A stretch of DNA of 64,000 bases, from contig NZ_OBMT01000003.1 in NCBI RefSeq assembly GCF_900217815.1, positions 1 through 64,000 of the forward strand. The letters run 5' to 3'. This document shows, piece after piece, positions 39,902 to 47,771 of this stretch; position 1 is the stretch's first letter, and each line of letters begins with the position of its first letter. The DNA comes from Rhodobacter maris (GTDB taxonomy: Bacteria; Pseudomonadota; Alphaproteobacteria; Rhodobacterales; Rhodobacteraceae). The notes under the pieces are model-generated. The model saw only the letters and a program-made list of their open reading frames with translations. It was not told the DNA's origin and did not search any database. The translations under genes were made by a program, and so were the position numbers.

Positions 39902-40000
39902 GCCGAATCGTCGCAACGACGCCCGAAATCCGGCGCTTGCCGTGCCGTTCCCGTTGCTGATGCCCGCCGGGATCGGCCCGGAATTTCAGGTGCTTCGGAC

Positions 40001-40053
40001 TGACATCACGTCAGCGCCACCGTGACGCCACGTTACAGTGACGCGAACGTCAA
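40001..40053. promoter_or_regulatory. three TGACG-type operator-like palindromes before the second MerR gene
   Basis: TGAC-N5-GTCA at 40001-40013, GTGACG-N3-CGTTAC at 40022-40036 and TGACG-CGAA-CGTCA at 40039-40052 lie in the 226-base gap between the MerR genes. The third shares 13 exact bases (ACGCGAACGTCAA) with the site at 49661-49673 before the thiolase gene. They are probably autoregulatory MerR sites, of the same general kind as reported for MerR regulators of branched-chain/acyl-CoA catabolism (LiuR). Confidence 0.6.
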
Positions 40054-40127
40054 CTTAAACGGTAATGTAAGGGCGGAGATTCATTCTGCCGGCTTGCGTT
40101 ACGCAAAGGCAACCGAAAGGCGGCACG

Positions 40128-40511
40128 ATGAGTGACGATCTGATGACGATCCGCGAGATGTGCGACGCGTTCGATGTGACGCCGCGCACCTTGCGGTTCT
40201 ACGAGGCGAAGGAACTGCTGTTTCCGCTGCGCGAAGGGCAGAAACGGCTTTTCACCCGGCGCGACCGGGCGCGGTTGAAACTGATTTTGCGCGGCAAGCG
40301 TTTCGGCTTCAGCCTCGAAGACATTCGCCAGCTGCTGGACCTCTATGACATGGGGGACCAGCAGCGCACGCAACTGGCCGAGACGCTCAAACTGGCGCGT
40401 CTGCGGCATGACGCAATGGTGCGCCAGCGCGATGAGCTCGATCAGGCGATCGAGGAGCTGGCGGCACAGATTGCCTGGGGCGACGCGAAACTGGCCGGGG
40501 AGGCCGGCTGA
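40128..40511 (+). CDS. MerR-family regulator (second of tandem pair)
   Basis: A 127-residue MerR protein closely similar to its upstream neighbour in the DNA-binding half ([17 protein letters not shown] and [19 protein letters not shown]), with a divergent C-terminal coiled coil. It lies 35 bases before the acyl-CoA dehydrogenase gene and directly after the palindromic sites at 40001-40053, so it probably regulates itself and the dehydrogenase. Confidence 0.9.
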   Translation: MSDDLMTIREMCDAFDVTPRTLRFYEAKELLFPLREGQKRLFTRRDRARLKLILRGKRFGFSLEDIRQLLDLYDMGDQQRTQLAETLKLARLRHDAMVRQRDELDQAIEELAAQIAWGDAKLAGEAG

Positions 40512-40546
40512 GCGGTCCCGGGCTGGCAGACCAAGGGAGAGGGATC

Positions 40547-42322
40547 ATGCCCAGCTACACCGCCAATATCCGCGACATGCAATTCGTGCTGCACGAGTTG
40601 CTTCACGTTTCCAGCTCCGAAGTGCCCGGCTACGCCGATCTGGAACGCGACTTTACCGAGGCGGTGCTCGACGCAGCGGGCAAGGTGTCCTCCGAAGTGC
40701 TCGCGCCCCTCAACCCGGTGGGCGACCACGAGGGCTGCAGGCTCGAAAACGGCGTGGTGCGCACGCCCAAGGGGTTTGACGAAGCCTTTGCCGCGATGAA
40801 GGAGGGCGGCTGGACCGCGCTCGATTGCAACCCCGACTATGGCGGGCAGGGCATGCCCTATGTGCTCAACTGCGCGGTGGGCGAGATGTTTGTCTCCTCC
40901 AACATGGCCTTCAACATGTATCAGGGGCTGACGCATGGCGCCGTTTCGGCGATCGACGCGCATGGCACCGAGGCACAGAAGGCGCTCTATCTGCCGAAGA
41001 TGATCGCCTGCGACTGGACCGGGACGATGAACCTGACCGAGCCGCATTGCGGCACGGATCTGGGGCTTTTGCGCACCAAGGCCGAGCCGCAGGAGGATGG
41101 CAGCTACAAGATCACCGGCACCAAGATCTTTATCTCGGCGGGCGATCACGATCTGGCCGAGAACATCATCCATCTCGTGCTGGCCAAGGCCCCGGGCGGT
41201 GGCGAGGGCACCAAGGGGATCTCGCTCTTCATCGTGCCGAAAGTGCTGGTGAATGCGGATGGCACGCTTGGCGCGCGCAATGCGGTGAGCGTGGGCAAGG
41301 TCGAGCACAAGATGGGGATTCATGGCTCGGCCACCTGCGTGATGAACTATGACGGGGCGACGGGCTATCTGCTTGGCGATCTGCACAAGGGCATGCGCGC
41401 GATGTTCACGATGATGAACGAGGCGCGGCTCGGCGTTGGCCTGCAGGGCTATGCGGTGGCCGAGGCCGCCTATCAGAACGCCGTTGCCTATGCCAAGGAC
41501 CGGCTGCAGGGACGCGCCGTGACCGGGGTGGAAAACCCGGGCGGCGCCGCCGATCCGCTGATCGTGCATCCCGACATTCGCCGCGCACTGATGGATCAAA
41601 AGAGCTTTCTCGAGGGCGCGCGCGCCTTCACCTTCTGGGGGGCGTCGCTCATTGACCGCGCGCATGGGCTTTCGGACCACGATGCAGAGGGGCTGATCTC
41701 GCTGATGACCCCGGTGATCAAGGGCTTTTTGACCGACAAGGGGTTCGAGGCCTGCGTGCTGGCGCAGCAGATCTATGGCGGGCACGGCTATATCGAAGAG
41801 CAGGGGATGAGCCAGTTCACCCGCGATGCCCGGATCACGATGATCTATGAGGGCGCGAACGGGGTGCAGGCGCTCGATCTGGTGGGCCGCAAGCTCGCAC
41901 AGGATGGCGGCAAGCATGTGATGGCCTTCTTCGAGATGGTGAAGGCCGAATGCAAGGCGCATGAGGGCGACGACCGGATGAAGCCTTTCACCGAGGCGCT
42001 CAAGGCGGCCTCGAAACAGCTTCAGACGGCGGGGATGTATTTCATGCAAAACGGCATGAAGACCCCCAATGCGGCGCTCTCGGGGAGCTATGACTTCATG
42101 CATCTGATGGGGCATGTCTGCCTTGGCCTGATGTGGACGCGGATGGCGAAGGCGGCTTATGCCGCGCTCGACGGCGGCGCCTCGGATACCGGCTTCTATG
42201 AGGCGAAGATCGCGACCGGGCGCTATTACATGGCGCGGCAGATGCCCGCCTGCGCCATGCATCTGGCGCGGATCGAAAGCGGGGCCGAACCTGTGATGGC
42301 GCTTGCCGCCGATCAGTTCTGA
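40547..42322 (+). CDS. long-type acyl-CoA dehydrogenase (DmdC/AcdA-like)
   Basis: A 591-residue flavoprotein with the usual three acyl-CoA dehydrogenase domains plus the extra C-terminal domain found in the roughly 590-residue subfamily that includes DmdC. The FAD/substrate signature is [19 protein letters not shown]; the catalytic Glu is in [17 protein letters not shown]. It oxidises an acyl-CoA to the enoyl-CoA. The specific substrate (fatty, branched or methylthio-acyl) is undetermined. It is downstream of the tandem MerR genes and ends at a strong terminator. Confidence 0.92.
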   Translation: MPSYTANIRDMQFVLHELLHVSSSEVPGYADLERDFTEAVLDAAGKVSSEVLAPLNPVGDHEGCRLENGVVRTPKGFDEAFAAMKEGGWTALDCNPDYGGQGMPYVLNCAVGEMFVSSNMAFNMYQGLTHGAVSAIDAHGTEAQKALYLPKMIACDWTGTMNLTEPHCGTDLGLLRTKAEPQEDGSYKITGTKIFISAGDHDLAENIIHLVLAKAPGGGEGTKGISLFIVPKVLVNADGTLGARNAVSVGKVEHKMGIHGSATCVMNYDGATGYLLGDLHKGMRAMFTMMNEARLGVGLQGYAVAEAAYQNAVAYAKDRLQGRAVTGVENPGGAADPLIVHPDIRRALMDQKSFLEGARAFTFWGASLIDRAHGLSDHDAEGLISLMTPVIKGFLTDKGFEACVLAQQIYGGHGYIEEQGMSQFTRDARITMIYEGANGVQALDLVGRKLAQDGGKHVMAFFEMVKAECKAHEGDDRMKPFTEALKAASKQLQTAGMYFMQNGMKTPNAALSGSYDFMHLMGHVCLGLMWTRMAKAAYAALDGGASDTGFYEAKIATGRYYMARQMPACAMHLARIESGAEPVMALAADQF

Positions 42323-42346
42323 TCGCGCAGTCGGAATGGGATGCGA

Positions 42347-42372
42347 AAAGGGCGCCGCTTGCGGCGCCCTTT
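42347..42372. terminator. bidirectional terminator
   Basis: A perfect 12-base stem AAAGGGCGCCGC/GCGGCGCCCTTT separated by only two T residues lies between the convergent acyl-CoA dehydrogenase and dctM genes. Flanking A and T runs allow use on both strands. Confidence 0.9.
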
Positions 42373-42374
42373 GT

Positions 42375-44213
42375 TCAATTTCCGATCGGTGTTCCCCCGA
42401 GCCCCAGGGGCGCGGGGATGCCGAGGCTGGCTCCGCCACCCTGCGGCGGCTCCTGAGGCGTGCCCGTGGGCGCGCCAAGCCCCGGAGGCGGGCCGCCGAG
42501 CGTCGGCGCCCCGAGGCTCAGCCCTGCGCCGCCGGGGGCCCCGATCGGCGGCAGCCCCATGCCGCCCGGTGCGCCAAGACCGCCCCCGAGACCCGGCATG
42601 CTCGGCAAGGTCACGGTCACATTCGACAGATCCACCGGCTTGCCCTTGTAATGCATCACCATCTGCGGGAAGGCGATGACGATGGCAATCATCGCGATCT
42701 GGATGAACACGAACGGCACCGCGCCCCAGTAGATCTGCGAGGTCTTCACCGGCTCGGTGAGGATCCCCGTCACCTTGTCGACATAGGGCACTTTCGGCGC
42801 CACTGAGCGCAGGAAGAAGAGCGCAAAGCCAAACGGCGGGTGCATGAACGAAGTCTGCATGTTCACGCCCAAAATCACCCCGAACCAGATCAGGTCGATC
42901 CCCATCTTCTCGGCCGCCGGCGCCAGAAGCGGCACGATGATGAAGGCCAGCTCGAAGAAATCGAGGAAGAAGGCGAGGAAGAAGACCAGAAGCGAGACGA
43001 CGATCAGGAAGCCCATCTCTCCGCCCGGCAGCGAGACGAGGAGATGCTCGACCCAGAGATGCCCGTTCACCCCGTAGAAGGTGAGCGAGAACACCCGCGC
43101 GCCCAGAAGGATGAACATCACGAAGGCCGAAAGCCGGGTCGTCGCGGCGAGCGCCTCGCGCACCACGGTGAGGTTCAGCCGCCGCTTCACCCCCGAGAGG
43201 ATCAGCGCGCCCACAGCCCCCATCGCGCCGCCTTCGGTCGGCGTGGCGACGCCAAGGAAGATGGTGCCGAGCACGAGGAAGATGAGCGCAAGTGGCGGGA
43301 TCAGCACGATCACCACCTGCTGCGCAAGCCGGCTCATCCGGTTCAGATGCAGCCCCTTGTCGATCAGCGCGACCACGTAGATCACCATCACGGCAAGCGC
43401 CGAGGCGAGGATACCGGCGTTCGAGTTCCGCGCGGTCGGGTCATGGAGCCATTGATAGGCGCCCCAGAATACCGCGCCGCCCACAAGCAGCACGACGAAG
43501 AGCGACGCGACGCCCGAGCCGAGCGTGCGCGCCTCTTTCGGCAGCGCGGGCATCGTGGCGGGCCGGACGATCGACATCACCGCGACATAGGCGAGATAGA
43601 TGCCGGTGAGCACGAGGCCGGGGATCAGCGCCCCCTTGTACATGTCGCCGACCGAGCGGCCGAGCTGGTCGGCCAGAACGATCAGCACGAGAGACGGCGG
43701 GATGATCTGCGCAAGCGTGCCCGAGGCGGCGATGACGCCGCTCGCCAGGCGCCGGTCATAGCCGTAGCGCAGCATGATCGGCAGCGAAATGAGCCCCATG
43801 GCGATCACCGAGGCCGCGACAACGCCGGTGGTGGCGGCAAGGAGCGCGCCGACGATGATCACCGCATAGGCGAGACCGCCCCGCACCGGACCGAAAAGCT
43901 GGCCGATCGTGTCGAGCAAGTCTTCCGCCATGCCGGATTTTTCCAGCACGATCCCCATGAAGGTGAAGAAGGGAATGGCAAGGAGCGTCTCGTTGCTGAG
44001 CACCCCCCAGAACCGCTCTGGCATCGCATTGAGGAGCGGCCAGCTGAGGTTGATCGTGCCGCCCGACAGCGGCGCGAGTTCGACGCCGATGATGAAGAAC
44101 ATCAGCCCGTTCGCGGCAAGGGAGAAGGCCACCGGATAGCCAAGGAGCAGAAAGCCGATGAGCGAGACGAACATGATCGGCGCCATGTTCGTGGCAATGA
44201 GTTCCAGCAGCAT
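42375..44213 (-). CDS. dctM: TRAP transporter large permease with Gly/Pro-rich tail
   Basis: A 612-residue DctM-type permease: about 12-13 hydrophobic segments and family stretches SNETLLAIPFFTFMGIVLEKSG, VATPTEGGAMGAVGALIL and GVILGVNMQTSFMHPPFGFAL. Residues 539-612 form an unusual tail rich in Gly, Pro, Leu and Ala, predicted to be disordered and presumably cytoplasmic. It is separated by one base from dctQ. No DctP binding-protein gene is adjacent. Confidence 0.93.
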   Translation of the reverse strand: MLLELIATNMAPIMFVSLIGFLLLGYPVAFSLAANGLMFFIIGVELAPLSGGTINLSWPLLNAMPERFWGVLSNETLLAIPFFTFMGIVLEKSGMAEDLLDTIGQLFGPVRGGLAYAVIIVGALLAATTGVVAASVIAMGLISLPIMLRYGYDRRLASGVIAASGTLAQIIPPSLVLIVLADQLGRSVGDMYKGALIPGLVLTGIYLAYVAVMSIVRPATMPALPKEARTLGSGVASLFVVLLVGGAVFWGAYQWLHDPTARNSNAGILASALAVMVIYVVALIDKGLHLNRMSRLAQQVVIVLIPPLALIFLVLGTIFLGVATPTEGGAMGAVGALILSGVKRRLNLTVVREALAATTRLSAFVMFILLGARVFSLTFYGVNGHLWVEHLLVSLPGGEMGFLIVVSLLVFFLAFFLDFFELAFIIVPLLAPAAEKMGIDLIWFGVILGVNMQTSFMHPPFGFALFFLRSVAPKVPYVDKVTGILTEPVKTSQIYWGAVPFVFIQIAMIAIVIAFPQMVMHYKGKPVDLSNVTVTLPSMPGLGGGLGAPGGMGLPPIGAPGGAGLSLGAPTLGGPPPGLGAPTGTPQEPPQGGGASLGIPAPLGLGGTPIGN

Positions 44214-44214
44214 C

Positions 44215-44787
44215 TCAGAGCCCCTTCTCTTCGACGAAGGACTCGGCCGAACCGTGATGGCCGGTGTAGGTGTGCGGATCCTCGATCAGCCCGCGCATGA
44301 TCGCGATCTTCTTGATGATCTCGGAGAGGCCCTGCGCGAAGAGCAGGCTGAAGCCGATCAAAAGGAGCGACTTTGCCGGCCAGATCACCAGCCCGCCCGC
44401 ATTGGTCGACAGCTCGCCCGAGCGCACAGACATCATCACATAGGGAAAGAGCATCCAGAGCATCATCGTCAGGAACGGCATCAGGAAGAACACATGGCCG
44501 AACAGGTCGATCCAGTGCTGCACCCGGCGCGAGAAGGCGCCATAGACGATGTCGATGCGGATATGCTCGTTTTGCTTCAGCGTATAGGCCGCGGTGAGCA
44601 GGAAGGCTGCGCCGTAGAGATACCATTGCGCCTCGAGCCAGGCGTTCGACGAGACGTTGAACACCTTGCGGATGGTTGCGTTGATGGCGGAAATCAGCAC
44701 CGCCACCAGAATGAGCCATGACACCGATTTGCCGATGAACTCGTTGATGCGGTCGATGACCCGTGACAGGGCCAGCAAAGCGCCCAT
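44215..44787 (-). CDS. dctQ: TRAP transporter small permease
   Basis: A 190-residue DctQ-family protein with four hydrophobic segments; AWLEAQWYLYGAAFLLTAAYTLKQNEHIRIDI is the conserved core. It pairs with DctM to form the membrane unit. The usual periplasmic DctP is not encoded within the window next to it, so ligand prediction is not possible. ATG at 44787 follows AGGGGAGGAG. Confidence 0.92.
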   Translation of the reverse strand: MGALLALSRVIDRINEFIGKSVSWLILVAVLISAINATIRKVFNVSSNAWLEAQWYLYGAAFLLTAAYTLKQNEHIRIDIVYGAFSRRVQHWIDLFGHVFFLMPFLTMMLWMLFPYVMMSVRSGELSTNAGGLVIWPAKSLLLIGFSLLFAQGLSEIIKKIAIMRGLIEDPHTYTGHHGSAESFVEEKGL

Positions 44788-44879
44788 CGTCTCCTCCCCT
44801 TCCCAATTCCCCCGGCCCACTATGGGGCTTTGCTGTTCCTTGGCTGCTTGCGGCCAGAAAATCAAGCGCGACGGGCCAT

Positions 44880-44900
44880 CTGGTCCATCCGGTTGACCAG
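44880..44900. promoter_or_regulatory. inverted repeat in the dctQM promoter region
   Basis: CTGGTC (44880-44885) and GACCAG (44895-44900) form a perfect inverted repeat with a 9-base spacer, about 95 bases before the dctQ start. TGGTC/GACCA half-sites are common in GntR-family operators of TRAP and sugar-acid genes. The rest of the 403-base gap 44788-45190 contains a (GC)-run, the ilvB promoter, and no gene. Confidence 0.35.
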
Positions 44901-45133
44901 TTTGCACGGATAGGGCGAAATCCGGTCGCGGTTCGGGGCCCGGCGGGGAGCTGCGGCACCCGCCCGAAAGGAGGCGCGCGCGCGCGGGCGGGGGCGCCGA
45001 CTCGCCTCCGGAGCGGCGGCTCGCGCTTCCGGGCTCTGCCTCCGCGCTTGCGGAAATGTCACAGATTCGCCGGTTCGCGCAATTTTTGCAACGCTAAGCG
45101 CCCCGACGCGACATTATATTCAGCGTTTTGCCG

Positions 45134-45162
45134 TTGACGCCCTTTCCGCCTGCCCCTAATGT
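45134..45162 (+). promoter_or_regulatory. candidate sigma-70 promoter of the ilvBH leader
   Basis: TTGACG (45134-45139) and TAATGT (45157-45162) are separated by exactly 17 bases. Transcription would start near 45169, about 22 bases before the leader peptide ATG. Confidence 0.6.
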
Positions 45163-45190
45163 CCGCTCCGATGCAACGAAAGGAACGGCG

Positions 45191-45238
45191 ATGTCTTCGC
45201 TTCTGGTTCTCGTAGGGGAGTGGCGCATGGGCCGGTGA
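45191..45238 (+). CDS. ilvBH leader peptide (Leu/Val-rich)
   Basis: A 15-residue open frame, MSSLLVLVGEWRMGR, begins at ATG 45191 behind AAAGGAA (45179-45185) and stops at TGA 45236-45238. Codons 4-8 are Leu-Leu-Val-Leu-Val, the control residues expected for an attenuator that senses branched-chain aminoacyl-tRNA. A terminator lies 26 bases after the stop codon. The position directly before acetolactate synthase genes supports the call. Confidence 0.75.
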   Translation: MSSLLVLVGEWRMGR

Positions 45239-45290
45239 CGGTTGACCATGATGGTTCCCATGCGCCCTCGCCGAACCGCGGGGGCTTTTT
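45223..45290 (+). terminator. ilvBH attenuator: competing hairpins and terminator
   Basis: An upstream hairpin pairs GCGCATGGG (45223-45231, inside the leader peptide) with CCCATGCGC (45257-45265). The terminator stem pairs GCCCTCGC (45264-45271) with GCGGGGGC (45278-45285) and is followed by five T residues. The two stems share bases 45264-45265 and so compete at their junction. Exact alternative folds were not computed. Confidence 0.7.
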
Positions 45291-45357
45291 GTTGCCAAAC
45301 GGGTTGGGGCCTGGCCCCGAGAGGTCGGGGGCGATGCCCCGGGAAAGGACGTGAGAG

Positions 45358-47103
45358 ATGTCGCGGCAGATGACCGGCGCGGAAATGGTGGTGCAGGCGC
45401 TCAAGGATCAGGGGGTCGATACGATCTTCGGGTATCCGGGCGGCGCTGTTCTGCCGATCTATGACGCGATCTTCCAGCAAAACGACATCCGCCACATTCT
45501 CGTTCGGCATGAACAGGCGGCGGTGCATATGGCGGAGGGCTATGCCCGCTCGACCGGCAAACCGGGCTGTGTGCTGGTGACCTCGGGCCCCGGCGCCACG
45601 AATGCGGTGACCGGCCTCACCGACGCGCTGATGGACAGCATTCCGCTGGTGGTGTTTTCGGGGCAGGTGCCCACCTTCATGATCGGCACCGACGGGTTTC
45701 AGGAGGCCGATACGGTGGGCATCACCCGGCCCTGCACCAAGCACAACTGGCTGGTGAAGGATCCGGCAAAACTCTCCGAAACCATCCATCAGGCCTTCCA
45801 TGTTGCCACCTCGGGCCGCCCCGGTCCGGTGCTGATCGACCTGCCGAAGGATGTGCAATTCGCCACCGGCCCCTACAGCGGGCCGAAACAGGCGCGGGTG
45901 GATCACTACCAGCCGAAGATGAAGGGCGATATCGAGGCCATCACCAAGCTTGTCGAGCTGATGGAAAAGGCGGAGCGGCCGGTGTTTTATACCGGCGGCG
46001 GCGTGATCAACTCGGGCCCCGGCGCGAGCCAGCTTCTGCGTGAATTGGTGGATGCCACGGGCTTCCCGATCACCTCGACACTGATGGGGCTTGGCGCCTA
46101 TCCGGCCTCCGGCAAGAGCTGGCTTGGCATGCTCGGCATGCACGGGCTTTACGAGGCCAACCTCGCCATGCACGGCTGCGATCTGATGATCAACCTCGGG
46201 GCGCGGTTCGATGACCGCATCACCGGGCGGGTCGCCGATTTCTCGCCCCATTCGGTGAAGGCGCATGTCGATATCGACGCCTCCTCGATCAACAAGATCA
46301 TCACCGTCGATCTGCCGATCATCGGCGATATCGGCCATGTGCTCGAAGACCTGTTGAAGGTCTGGAAGGCGCGCGGGCGCAAGACTCACAAGGAGGGGCT
46401 CGCCAAATGGTGGGCGACGATCGCGGAGTGGAAAAAGGTGCGCTGCCTGAGCTACACCAATTCCGACACGGTGATCAAACCGCAATATGCGCTGGAGCGG
46501 CTCGAAGCCCTGACCAAGGGGCGGGATCGCTACATCACCACCGAAGTGGGCCAGCACCAGATGTGGGCGGCGCAATTCCTCGGCTTCGAGGCGCCGAACC
46601 GCTGGATGACCTCCGGGGGACTTGGCACCATGGGCTATGGCTTCCCGGCCTCGATCGGGGTGCAGGTGGCGCATCCCGACGCGCTCGTGATCAACATCGC
46701 GGGCGAGGCCTCGTGGCTGATGAACATGCAGGAGATGGGCACGGCGACGCAATTCCGCACCCCGGTGAAGCAGTTCATTTTGAACAACGAGCGGCTCGGC
46801 ATGGTGCGGCAATGGCAAGACCTGCTGCATGGCGGGCGCTATTCGCAAAGCTGGTCGGAGAGCCTGCCCGATTTCGTCAAGCTGGCGGAGGCCTTCGGCT
46901 GGAAGGGGATCGTGGTGAGCGACCCGAAAGAGCTCGACGATGCGATCATGGAGATGATCAACTATGACGGCCCGGTTCTGTTCGATTGCCTCGTCGAGAA
47001 GCACGAGAACTGCTTCCCGATGATCCCGTCGGGCAAACCCCATAACGACATGCTGCTCTCGGCGGATGCTGAGGCCTTCCGCGGCGGCGCCGCGCTGGTG
47101 TGA
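45358..47103 (+). CDS. ilvB: acetolactate synthase large (catalytic) subunit
   Basis: A 581-residue ThDP enzyme that makes acetolactate and acetohydroxybutyrate for Val, Leu and Ile. The catalytic Glu region is DTIFGYPGGAVLPIYDAI with RHEQAAVHMAEGYAR; the ThDP/Mg site appears in the C-terminal third as VINIAGEASWLMNMQEM. The canonical GDG-type motif reads AGEAS here, a variation from the common GDASF consensus. AAAGGAC precedes ATG 45358. It is controlled by the attenuator upstream. Confidence 0.94.
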   Translation: MSRQMTGAEMVVQALKDQGVDTIFGYPGGAVLPIYDAIFQQNDIRHILVRHEQAAVHMAEGYARSTGKPGCVLVTSGPGATNAVTGLTDALMDSIPLVVFSGQVPTFMIGTDGFQEADTVGITRPCTKHNWLVKDPAKLSETIHQAFHVATSGRPGPVLIDLPKDVQFATGPYSGPKQARVDHYQPKMKGDIEAITKLVELMEKAERPVFYTGGGVINSGPGASQLLRELVDATGFPITSTLMGLGAYPASGKSWLGMLGMHGLYEANLAMHGCDLMINLGARFDDRITGRVADFSPHSVKAHVDIDASSINKIITVDLPIIGDIGHVLEDLLKVWKARGRKTHKEGLAKWWATIAEWKKVRCLSYTNSDTVIKPQYALERLEALTKGRDRYITTEVGQHQMWAAQFLGFEAPNRWMTSGGLGTMGYGFPASIGVQVAHPDALVINIAGEASWLMNMQEMGTATQFRTPVKQFILNNERLGMVRQWQDLLHGGRYSQSWSESLPDFVKLAEAFGWKGIVVSDPKELDDAIMEMINYDGPVLFDCLVEKHENCFPMIPSGKPHNDMLLSADAEAFRGGAALV

Positions 47104-47107
47104 GAGC

Positions 47108-47157
47108 GGCCGGGGGCGCTGCCCCCGGACCCCCGGGATATTTCCGGCAAGATGAAA
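47108..47157 (+). repeat. intergenic hairpin repeat, copy 1 (ilvB-ilvH gap)
   Basis: A perfect hairpin CCGGGGGC/GCCCCCGG (47110-47128) is followed by CCCCCGGGATATTT and GGCAAGATGAAA. The same arrangement in inverse orientation occurs at 59917-59968. It is a short GC-rich repeat of the type scattered between Rhodobacteraceae genes. Confidence 0.6.
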
Positions 47158-47179
47158 GACATTCGGAAGGGAGAGGGCA

Positions 47180-47740
47180 ATGGCCGCTCTGAACATCAAG
47201 AAAGGCTCCACGAGCCACTCCGCCTATGACCTGCGCGACAGCCACTCCGATGTGGAGCGCAGCCATACGCTTGCGGTGATCGTCGAGAACGAACCGGGCG
47301 TTCTGGCGCGCGTGATCGGGCTGTTTTCCGGGCGGGGCTACAACATCGACAGCCTCACCGTCGCGGAAATCGACCACAAGGGGCACCGGAGCCGCATCAC
47401 CATCGTGACGCGCGGCACCGAGGCGGTGATCGAGCAGATCAAGGCGCAGCTTGGCCGCATCGTGCCGGTCCATGAGGTGCATGACCTCACCGTGGAGGGC
47501 GCGGCGGTCGAGCGCGAGCTGGCGCTGTTCAAGGTCGCCGCGACCGGCGAAAAGCGGGTGGAATCGCTGCGCCTGGCGGATATTTTCCGCGCCAATGTGG
47601 TCGACAGCACGCTCGAGAGCTTTGTGTTCGAGATCACGGGCACATCGGAAAAGATCGACGCCTTTGCAGAGCTGATGCGCCCGCTCGGGCTGGTGGACGT
47701 GGCGCGCACCGGGGTGGCCGCGCTCGCCCGCGGGGTCTGA
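47180..47740 (+). CDS. ilvH: acetolactate synthase small (regulatory) subunit
   Basis: A 186-residue regulatory subunit. The N-terminal ACT domain (HTLAVIVENEPGVLARVIGLFSGRGYNIDSLTVA) binds valine for feedback inhibition; the C-terminal domain (ALFKVAATGEKRVESLRLADIF, then EITGTSEKIDAFAELMRPLG) completes the family length. It is cotranscribed with ilvB, with an intergenic repeat between them. Confidence 0.96.
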   Translation: MAALNIKKGSTSHSAYDLRDSHSDVERSHTLAVIVENEPGVLARVIGLFSGRGYNIDSLTVAEIDHKGHRSRITIVTRGTEAVIEQIKAQLGRIVPVHEVHDLTVEGAAVERELALFKVAATGEKRVESLRLADIFRANVVDSTLESFVFEITGTSEKIDAFAELMRPLGLVDVARTGVAALARGV

Positions 47741-47750
47741 GGCCGGTTGG

Positions 47751-47771
47751 GAGGGGCGTTTCGCGCCCCTC
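47751..47771. terminator. hairpin terminator between ilvH and DUF3422 gene
   Basis: GAGGGGCG (47751-47758) pairs with CGCCCCTC (47764-47771) around a TTTCG loop. It overlaps the stop codon of the convergent DUF3422 gene and probably serves ilvH. Confidence 0.65.

Noticed and set aside
40442-42478. 678-codon minus-strand open frame
   Set aside because: It is antisense to the acyl-CoA dehydrogenase and has no recognisable domain.
44972-44985. Alternating GC run (possible Z-DNA)
   Set aside because: Short alternating runs are expected in DNA this GC-rich and no functional context was seen.
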